Source of the DNA: Candidatus Methanophagales archaeon
GTDB lineage: Archaea > Halobacteriota > Syntropharchaeia > Alkanophagales > Methanospirareceae
NCBI GenBank assembly: GCA_003601795.1
Contig: PIXU01000166.1
Span: forward strand, 1 to 10,355
Reading direction: 5' to 3'
Length of the DNA: 10,355 nucleotides
Program-made: the position numbers and the translations under genes
The notes under the pieces: model-generated
The model's input: only the letters and a program-made list of their open reading frames with translations
Told to the model about the DNA's origin: nothing
Databases searched by the model: none
In this document: piece after piece, positions 5,341 through 10,355 of the stretch
Numbering within the stretch: position 1 is the stretch's first letter
Layout of the letters: each line of letters begins with the position of its first letter

Positions 5341-6756
5341 ATGGAAGAAGAGATAAAAAAAGCGATAGATTTTGTGGTATCGAAAAATGCGGGAGTGAGG
5401 TATGCAGATATTCGCATTGAAAAGGGTTCTGCGACTGTTATCGAATTAAGAGATGATGTCCTCAGAGAGATGAGTTATGGTATAGACCAGGGCGTAGGCG
5501 TAAGAGTCTGCTATAAAAACTCGTGGGGGTTCTCTTCTTCTAATGACATCGCATTTACCAGGCTGAAAGATACTTTTGAAGACGCTATGAACATCGGTAG
5601 AGCGCTATCACTCTCAGCATCGAATAAGCACGCAGAAGCTGTAAAAATAGCACATTCGGAGCCAAAGAAGGACTATTTTAAACTAAAACCGAAGATAAAC
5701 CCCGATGATGTCAGTATTGAAGAGAAGAAGCGAATGGTTAAAGAGGTGCACAAAGCGGCAAAGAAACACTCTCCTCACATAAAAACCGTCTCTATCCTAT
5801 ACTTAGATGGTTACGAGGAGAAGATATACGCGGATTCAGATGGGAGTTATATTGTAATGGAGACGCCCGCGGTTTTTATGCGTGTGCGCACAGTAGCGAG
5901 AAAGGGGAATGTTTTGCAGGAGGGCACAGAAAGCATAGGAGCTGTGGCAGGGTTTGAAGCCATAGAAGAGGAGAATCCTGAGGTCGTGGGCGTAAAGGCA
6001 GCGGATAAAGCTGTCAGGTTGCTTGATGCAGACCTGCCACCACCTGGTGAGTTCACAGTGATAATGGACAACAAACTTGCGGGTGTGTTCATGCACGAAG
6101 CACTTGGGCATTCTGCGGAAGCAGATCACGTATTATATGGAGAATCAATACTGAGGGGAAAATTGGGAGAGGAAATAGCATACGAGGGTCTAACAGTTGC
6201 CGACGACCCGACCATCGAGCTTTCTCATGGTTATTACAGGTATGATGATGAGGGAATGAAGTCAAAAAGGACAGAAATAATAAAAGACGGCATCCTGGTC
6301 TCATATTTGCACACTCGAGAAACTGCGGGCAGGTTAGAAGCGATACCTACCTCGAACGCAAGAGCTGCGGATTATTCTGAGGTGCCATTGGTCAGGATGA
6401 GCAACACAGTAATTGAGGAAGGGGACTGGAATTTTGAAGATATGCGTGAGGATATGCCTTTTGGAATCTATGCCAAAGGTATGCGAGGAGGACAGGTAGA
6501 TACGGTAAGGGGTGAATTTCAGTTCAGTGCCGAAGAGGCATTTCTGATAGAGAAGGGTGCTCTTTCAAAAAGGCTGAAAAACGTTTCTCTTTCCGGAAGG
6601 ACCCTTGACGTACTAAAAAACATAGATGCCGTGGGTAAAGATAAAAAACGAGGTTCAATAGGATTTTGCGGTAAAGATGGTCAAGAAGTTCCTGTTTCTG
6701 AATATGCCCCACATGTAAGGGTAAAGAAGATACTGGTTGGCGGTGCTTCCTCTTAG
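5341..6756 (+). CDS. tldD: TldD/PmbA-family metalloprotease, TldD subunit
   Basis: The metal-bearing subunit of the TldD-TldE(PmbA) protease, which degrades unfolded or modified peptides in a closed barrel-like heterodimer. 471 residues, the family length. The zinc motif HEALGH (252-257) follows the barrel segment GEFTVIMDNKLAGVFMHEA. A conserved downstream block contains HTRETAG (324-330) and SNARA (338-342), and GIYAKGMRGGQVDT closes the family pattern. Two adjacent ATGs (5338 and 5341) are possible starts. The TATA box at 5304-5312 sits at leaderless distance from both. The frame is open far upstream but that part crosses tRNA-Phe and is not coding. The partner TldE gene is not in the window. 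Confidence 0.93.
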   Translation: MEEEIKKAIDFVVSKNAGVRYADIRIEKGSATVIELRDDVLREMSYGIDQGVGVRVCYKNSWGFSSSNDIAFTRLKDTFEDAMNIGRALSLSASNKHAEAVKIAHSEPKKDYFKLKPKINPDDVSIEEKKRMVKEVHKAAKKHSPHIKTVSILYLDGYEEKIYADSDGSYIVMETPAVFMRVRTVARKGNVLQEGTESIGAVAGFEAIEEENPEVVGVKAADKAVRLLDADLPPPGEFTVIMDNKLAGVFMHEALGHSAEADHVLYGESILRGKLGEEIAYEGLTVADDPTIELSHGYYRYDDEGMKSKRTEIIKDGILVSYLHTRETAGRLEAIPTSNARAADYSEVPLVRMSNTVIEEGDWNFEDMREDMPFGIYAKGMRGGQVDTVRGEFQFSAEEAFLIEKGALSKRLKNVSLSGRTLDVLKNIDAVGKDKKRGSIGFCGKDGQEVPVSEYAPHVRVKKILVGGASS

Positions 6757-6780
6757 CGTATTCGGAAGCATATTTATTTT
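6744..6780 (+). terminator. hairpin and T-rich tract after tldD
   Basis: tgcttcc (6744-6750) pairs with ggaagca (6764-6770) across the tldD stop codon, followed by tatttatttt. The tract may end tldD transcription. The same AT-rich stretch (about 6770-6780) could also be the TATA box of the next gene. Confidence 0.35.
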
Positions 6781-6817
6781 AATCTTTCCTACGAACGAAC
6801 TACTGATTGATTATATC

Positions 6818-7489
6818 ATGGATAGCATAGGGAAAGCGGTGGTTATTCTCTCTTTGTTAGGCATTGGCATCTTATACGGGATATCATTAACTTCTTTTGT
6901 GGAGCCCCCTTACGTGCCTCTGGAAGAAGTTGCGGTTGGAACTCACGAAGGTACGTTTATACGTACAAAAGGTGTTATCACTGATCTCAGCGTCACGGAA
7001 TACGGAAATCTGCTCACGCTAAGAGGAAACAAGACAGAGCTGCCGATATTTGTTGACTTAGGAAAGGAACAATTGAACCTGAGCTATGGCGATGAAATAG
7101 AGGTTCAAGGCAGAGTGCAGTTATACAAAGGCAGGTACGAACTCGTAGCTGCTGAAAATACAATAAACAAGGTAAGTGCCGAAAATGAAAGTGTGGTCTC
7201 TTTCGTGTCGCAGATAGCGAGGCATCCAGAGGAGTATGAAGGAAAGAGGATAAGAGTTGTAGGTTACGCCGAGGACGTTTACAAGCACGTTTTTTATCTT
7301 GGCAGTGAGGGGGATAGTTATCAAATGCGGGTGAAGGTGGAAGCGGAGGCAAGGGCAAAGACTAATAATGGCTCTATCCCCATTTCAGAGTTGCAAAAAG
7401 GAGATAAAATAATTGCAGAGGGCGTATTTAGATATAACCCAGAGAATATGAGGTATGAGTTGAATTTGATTTCTTTGAGACGGTGTTAG
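6818..7489 (+). CDS. membrane-anchored protein with two OB-fold-like domains
   Basis: 223 residues from the ATG at 6818. A TATA-like atatttatttt lies about 40 bases upstream. A TTG at 6737 is in frame but falls inside tldD. Residues 6-26 (AVVILSLLGIGILYGISL) form one hydrophobic helix, a signal anchor. Residues about 38-112 look like a nucleic-acid-type OB fold (VAVGTHEGTFIRTKGVITDL, then GDEIEVQGRVQLYKGRYEL, the canonical last strands). Residues about 128-222 look like a second, diverged OB-like domain (YEGKRIRVVGYAED, KGDKIIAEGVFRYN). With one N-terminal helix the OB part could be outside the cell, where it would not bind DNA; such extracytoplasmic OB folds are known in other proteins. The role is unknown. 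Confidence 0.7.
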   Translation: MDSIGKAVVILSLLGIGILYGISLTSFVEPPYVPLEEVAVGTHEGTFIRTKGVITDLSVTEYGNLLTLRGNKTELPIFVDLGKEQLNLSYGDEIEVQGRVQLYKGRYELVAAENTINKVSAENESVVSFVSQIARHPEEYEGKRIRVVGYAEDVYKHVFYLGSEGDSYQMRVKVEAEARAKTNNGSIPISELQKGDKIIAEGVFRYNPENMRYELNLISLRRC

Positions 7490-7505
7490 AACTACTGATG
7501 TAAGG

Positions 7506-7530
7506 AAAGGGATTTTCGGTCCTTTTAATT
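7506..7530 (+). terminator. weak hairpin after the OB-fold gene
   Basis: aaagg (7506-7510) can pair with ccttt (7521-7525), followed by ttaatt. The stem is short and has a 10-base loop, so this is a weak call. Confidence 0.25.
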
Positions 7531-7539
7531 ATCACCTAA

Positions 7540-7794
7540 AAGGGTGGTCCAAGTGTTTTTTATAAGGAAAAAGGTGGTAAAGTAATTCAGAATGAGTGCG
7601 ATAGGATAGGATACTGCCCTGTCGGGGGGGCGAGGGTAACAACTGGTGGAGAGCTAAAAGCGAAATACGTGATTCATGCGGTTGGTCCGATGTATGGAGA
7701 AGGAGCAGAAGAAGAGAAACTGAGGAATGCAACCTTAAATAGCCTGAAACTCGCAGAGCAATATTTTCAAAAATCTATTAGAAGAAAAAAGTAA
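7540..7794 (+). pseudogene. macro-domain (ADP-ribose-binding) remnant
   Basis: Macro domains bind ADP-ribose or remove it from proteins. An open frame to TAA at 7792-7794 reads ECDRIGYCPVGGARVTTGG, then KAKYVIHAVGP and EKLRNATLNSLKLAEQ. This is the middle of a macro domain: the CPxGxAxxTxG strand, the YVIHxVGP strand and the following helix. The N-terminal part with the VNAAN and GGGV ADP-ribose loops is missing, apart from a possible trace (KGGKVIQ). The C-terminal half, with the AIPxxSxGxxG loop, is also missing, because the frame ends soon after the helix in QKSIRRKK. No good start codon is visible. It therefore cannot be a functional macro domain. Confidence 0.75.
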
Positions 7795-7831
7795 GGAGAA
7801 GGAATAAAATAAACATAGAAAATGAACAATT

Positions 7832-8137
7832 TCATTTGAGCATATTCTGTTCTTTTAGTTTATGTTTGACTTCTTCCTTTTTTGACCTCTCAACTACGAC
7901 AAATATCTCCTGAATGCTTCTTTTGCTGTGAGCCAATAGCTTGAATCCCGAAGGAGTTTCTCTTTGAAATCTCAGTTCTGGATGCCTTATGCCTATTGAA
8001 GGAGAATGGGAAATCGAAGCTGGTATAACCTTTTCCACTCCTTCTATCTCAGAGATTTGTTCCAAAAGAGGCAGCATGCCTTCTATAATCCCGTGCTTTC
8101 TTTTAACGCCATGCTTAACGTATCTGAATCTCGTCAT
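7832..8137 (-). CDS. archaeal DUF2103-like protein
   Basis: 101 residues beginning MTRFRYVKHGVKRKHGIIEG. The pattern KHGV.RKH.IIEG..PLLE.I..I.GV..VIPA, followed by LRFQRETPSGFKLLAHS and IQEIFVVV, is what I recall for the archaeal DUF2103 family (annotated as predicted metal-binding). Its biochemical function is unknown. His and Lys are frequent near the N-terminus (H9, H15). The Lys/Glu-rich tail (KKEEVKHKLKEQ) looks flexible. The ATG follows the stop codon of the upstream cupin gene without a gap (TAAATG), so the two are probably translated together. The family assignment comes from memory of the motif. Confidence 0.65.
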   Translation of the reverse strand: MTRFRYVKHGVKRKHGIIEGMLPLLEQISEIEGVEKVIPASISHSPSIGIRHPELRFQRETPSGFKLLAHSKRSIQEIFVVVERSKKEEVKHKLKEQNMLK

Positions 8138-8476
8138 TTAAGAGTATTTCAAAACTGTATCCTCATCAGAATAGGGAGGAGAACAGAAACATAAAAATCT
8201 CACCTTTTTAGTTGCAAAAATCCTGTGCTTCTCTTCGGGAAGTATGACCACGATATCTCCCGCCGAAACTTCCCTGGTCTCACCTTCAATCTCCATAATT
8301 CCCTTTCCCTCCAGTATGTAATATATCTCTTCAGAAGTTTTATGAAAATGGCGTTTTGTTTCCTGATAAACCGTGGCTTCTGCCAAACTCATCCTCTCGG
8401 ATTTAAATAACTCTCTTATCTCAGAGCCATCCTTCGCCATATAAGGGCTTTTTGATTCCTTTTTTACTATTCTCAT
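8138..8476 (-). CDS. small single-domain cupin protein
   Basis: 112 residues with one cupin barrel. Motif 1 is H43-F-H45 then E50 and G57 (HFHKTSEEIYYILEG), matching the HxHx4Ex6G metal-binding pattern. Motif 2 is GDIVVILPEEKH with H84. Three His and one Glu can bind Fe, Mn or another divalent metal, so the site looks complete. The substrate cannot be predicted, since small archaeal cupins include isomerases, dioxygenases and sensors. A TATA-like aaataaatatg (minus strand, about 8496-8507) lies 20-31 bases upstream of the ATG, suggesting a leaderless transcript. It is followed directly by the DUF2103-like gene. Confidence 0.85.
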   Translation of the reverse strand: MRIVKKESKSPYMAKDGSEIRELFKSERMSLAEATVYQETKRHFHKTSEEIYYILEGKGIMEIEGETREVSAGDIVVILPEEKHRIFATKKVRFLCFCSPPYSDEDTVLKYS

Positions 8477-8501
8477 TTTTTCTAACTTGATTTTATCATA
8501 T

Positions 8502-8736
8502 TTATTTCAAATTTACCGCAGAGAAGCTGGCTGAGTTCAAATAAATTGCATTTTTACCACTCTTTTTATATTCTAATACTTTTTGAATAACAACTTTACT
8601 AGCTCTTTGTAGAAATCTTTGTTCTATGTTCGTAAGCCACTTCCGGCTCTTCTCCGGGCTCAAAAAACTTCGCAATTATTTCCTGAGATTCTCTTTCATC
8701 TAATCCTAAATCTAATCGTTTGTCAGGTTTTCCCAT
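8502..8736 (-). pseudogene. small hypothetical gene with one frameshift (or 45-aa ORF)
   Basis: From the ATG at 8736 a frame of 45 codons reads MGKPDKRLDLGLDERESQEI and ends at TAG 8599-8601. The second frame on this strand, one base on, is open from about 8680 to TAA at 8502-8504. It reads SPEKSRKWLTNIEQRFL, then KVVIQKVLEYKKSGKNAIYL, which looks like well-formed helical protein. The two join if one base is removed from the homopolymer of six (T6 on the coding strand, A6 at 8662-8667 as given), yielding one 77-residue charged protein. I do not recognise the family. It could be a recent frameshift, a read error in the homopolymer, or a slippage site. If intact, the end of this gene contains the promoter of the cupin gene. 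Confidence 0.5.
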
Positions 8737-8744
8737 TCCTTACC

Positions 8745-8757
8745 CTATATATTTATT
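8745..8757. promoter_or_regulatory. TATA-like element between divergent genes
   Basis: ctatatatttatt lies about 50 bases before the phosphatase ATG at 8804. On the opposite strand it reads aataaatatatag, 9-21 bases from the small ORF's ATG, which is too close for normal use there. It is the most TATA-like sequence in the gap. Confidence 0.35.
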
Positions 8758-8803
8758 CGCAAACCTTAATCATAAAATCCAAATAGTGGTATAAAGAAAA
8801 TGT

Positions 8804-9160
8804 ATGAAATTTATCTTAGACAACTTGGCGATTGGCAGTTATGAGGATGCCTTAAAACCCCTCTCTGAGATCACTGCACTGTTAAATGTAGCGAAGGAGC
8901 TGGATGTTGATACCCCGCTCCTTTATCACAAAGTTCCCATCGTTGACATGCAACCCATACCTCCGGAACAGATGAAAGAAGCAGTAGAATGGATTAGAGA
9001 CCATATAAAGAGGTATAAAATAATGGTTTTCTGCAATGCGGGCATCGGGCGTTCGCCTTCGGTTGTAATAGGTTATCTCTGTTGCTTCCTGGAGTATAGT
9101 TTCGAGAAATCAAAACAAGCACATATTTTCTTCTCTTCTTCTTCTCTGCCACCATCGTAA
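8804..9160 (+). CDS. dual-specificity/tyrosine phosphatase-like protein, C-terminally truncated
   Basis: Protein phosphatase of the Cys-based (DSP/PTP) type. The P-loop VFCNAGIGRSPSVVIGYLC gives CX5R with C77 and R83, plus S84, and D48 in VDMQPIP is a candidate general acid. The usual His before the Cys is Phe here, a variant. The N-terminus MKFILDNLAIGSYEDA fits the first strand of small archaeal DSPs. Homology-like sequence ends near YSFEKSK (about residue 104). The last 14 residues (HIFFSSSSLPPS) are unlike the family and are the antisense of the neighbouring minus-strand gene. Such proteins normally have another 30-40 residues with a final helix, so this is probably a truncated, possibly inactive copy. 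An ATG-led start at 8804 and a TATA-like element upstream suggest an original promoter. Confidence 0.75.
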   Translation: MKFILDNLAIGSYEDALKPLSEITALLNVAKELDVDTPLLYHKVPIVDMQPIPPEQMKEAVEWIRDHIKRYKIMVFCNAGIGRSPSVVIGYLCCFLEYSFEKSKQAHIFFSSSSLPPS

Positions 9161-10220
9161 TCAAATCTACCTATCTCGTCTTCTATTACATACAATTTCA
9201 TCAGCCACTCAATCTTCCTGAATACAAACGGGTCTTCATACAAACCCTGCTCGAGCTTTTTATGCAGTTCTTTAAATGTCCGCAGTGCATAATCATCCCA
9301 ACATGAATAGCTCTCTTTCTTCAAATAAGTCCTCTACCACAGCGATATAAGTCGAATTTAGATAATCAAGTGCGCTAACTCTCTCACCATTATCCAATCT
9401 TATCTTCCAGTCACCTTCTATATTTCTTGATATAGCTCTAAAGGTACCTATTGGATTCTCTATCCCATCAACTTTGTCTATCTTATCCGATTCTACCGCC
9501 TGTATTAGTAGGAGGTGATTGCATTATTCAATAACCTCGCAACTTCATTCCTCAGTCCTTCACCTGAATCCACATGGGAGATACCCTTAATTGAGAAAAG
9601 AGAGTGTTTCCTGCCTCCACCGCCAAAGACCCTGTTCGTTGCCATTGCCTTTGGCGACATAACATACTTCGCATTTTCTATCATCTCTTTAATAGAGAAA
9701 TCACTCAATCCTTCACTCACAAATCCACCTGCACCAAGAAGATGGGTTTCAATATCAGAAAAGGAATAAGGCAATCTTTCTTGTACTCACCTTCCTTTTT
9801 GAACTTCCTCATATCTACCGAATAATTCTCGTGTGTTCCTCTTGTGAATTCGGGCTTTAATTCCGTATTCGTTTTCCAGCACTGTATCTTGAACTTTTTA
9901 TCCTTTGCCTTCATTCGCTCGTTCAATATCTCAACTGCGAGTTGCATGTAGAACTCTGAAGCTTTGTCATATTTCAGCATCTCAAAGGCATTTCGGCATT
10001 CTGGCGTTGCTATCTCAGGAAGGGAATGGCAAATGTAAATGCGAGACCCGTTCCTCATGAACCCATCATAGTTTTTTGAATATATTATCGTAGACCGCCC
10101 ATCAAAGAACTTGTAGCCTTTTAGCGCATTAAATAGACCTGTAGCGCATTCTTCATAGTTATATCGCTCTGATGCTGAACTTATACCAACTCTGAACTCC
10201 TGCTCTATTCCCTGCCCTTA
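9120..10220 (-). pseudogene. disrupted Pup ligase/depupylase (PafA/Dop)-family gene
   Basis: PafA joins the small protein Pup to lysines and Dop deamidates or removes it; both share a glutamine-synthetase-like fold. Four minus-strand segments in shifting frames give the family order. Segment A (10217 to about 9740): GIEQEF, then NGSRIYICHSLPEIATPECR, YDKA, WKTNTE, HENY and LIPFLI. Segment B (about 9740-9505): LGAGGFVSEGL, MSPKAMATNR. Segment C (about 9508-9293): DGIENPIGTFRAISRN, LDNGERVSALDYLNS. Segment D (about 9318-9120): SCWDDYALRTF, LYEDPFVFRKIEWLMKLYV. Each join needs one inserted or deleted base, near 9740, 9508 and 9315. The start is also broken: an ATG at 10223 is followed by TAA. 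The C-terminal 60-80 residues are missing, cut at the junction with the phosphatase. About 365 residues remain of the usual 450-500. Which enzyme it was, PafA or Dop, cannot be told. Confidence 0.75.
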
Positions 10221-10254
10221 CATATTTATAACCTGACTTTCAGAGTTGTATAGG

Positions 10255-10353
10255 CTACAACCCGAAAAGCCTATCCGCAAACCCCAACTTTTCGATAATC
10301 TCCTTTTGCTCTTTAGTGAGAACAGAAATTTTATCACGCCTTTCTCCCCCAAA
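10255..10353 (-). CDS. C-terminus of an unrecognised protein (runs off right edge)
   Basis: The last 32 codons of a minus-strand gene end at TAG 10255-10257. The peptide FGGERRDKISVLTKEQKE, then IIEKLGFADRLFGL, is charged and helical, and it looks like a genuine protein tail. The family cannot be named from this. It ends about 35 bases before the start region of the PafA/Dop-like pseudogene on the same strand, so the two may have been co-transcribed. It does not end in the GGE/GGQ tail of Pup. Confidence 0.55.
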   Translation of the reverse strand, partial: FGGERRDKISVLTKEQKEIIEKLGFADRLFGL

Positions 10354-10355
10354 AT

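Noticed and set aside
8599..8736. Small ORF as a Pup or Pup-like modifier paired with the PafA/Dop relative
   Set aside because: Neither frame ends in Gly-Gly-Glu/Gln, and the ORF is on the far side of the phosphatase gene. No Pup candidate was found in the window.
1..10355. CRISPR array, insertion-sequence ends or attachment sites
   Set aside because: No regularly spaced direct repeats or transposase gene with terminal inverted repeats are visible. The tRNA genes are not followed by a duplicated 3' end or an integrase.

Overview
The window looks like chromosomal DNA of an anaerobic euryarchaeon, in the broad neighbourhood of methanogens and methane-oxidising archaea; the exact lineage cannot be read from the sequence. 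The signs are AT-rich TATA-type promoters, often at leaderless distance from the start codon, two tRNA genes without encoded CCA, an archaeal-type fused CoaBC, a zinc-binding PyrI, a Thi4 thiazole synthase, an archaeal DUF2103-like protein and a TldD protease.

Layout. (1) 1-622 is decayed or partial DNA: the edge of a helix-turn-helix protein, a small ORF, and a broken radical SAM gene with its CxxxCxxC motif still readable. (2) 673-2152 (+) is a two-gene base-excision-repair operon, endonuclease IV then endonuclease III, ending in a hairpin. (3) 2184-2972 (-) is thi4, divergent from a small retropepsin-like protein at 3027-3410 (+). (4) 3375-5268 (-) is a compact unit read as tRNA-Phe, pyrI, tRNA-Ala, coaBC, with 5, 0 and 2 nt between members, so the tRNAs act as punctuation between mRNAs. 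(5) 5341-7489 (+) holds tldD, whose TATA box is shared with the tRNA-Phe unit, and a membrane-anchored protein with two OB-like domains. (6) 7540-10355 is mixed: a macro-domain remnant, a cupin/DUF2103 pair joined by TAAATG, a small frameshifted gene, a dual-specificity phosphatase truncated at its C-terminus, and, tail to tail with it, a long degraded gene on the minus strand. At the right edge lies the C-terminus of an unrecognised protein.

The most striking item is that degraded gene (about 9120-10220, minus). Read through four disruptions it gives the motif series of the Pup ligase/depupylase (PafA/Dop) family: GIExEF, NGSRIY...PEIATPEC...YDKA, HENY, a PFLI...GAGGF segment, then ISRN...LDNGERVSALDY and a WD...DP...IEW C-terminal part. 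A relative of the pupylation enzymes in an archaeal genome, even as a pseudogene, deserves follow-up. Other points are a Cys in the Thi4 position that carries the sulfur donor in yeast (His in the sulfide-using methanogen enzyme), and a 27-nt palindrome present twice that is read in the same frame in two genes.

The central 6 kb (673-7489) is intact, while indels and truncations cluster in the two flanks. This argues that the broken genes are real decay and not a poor-quality read.
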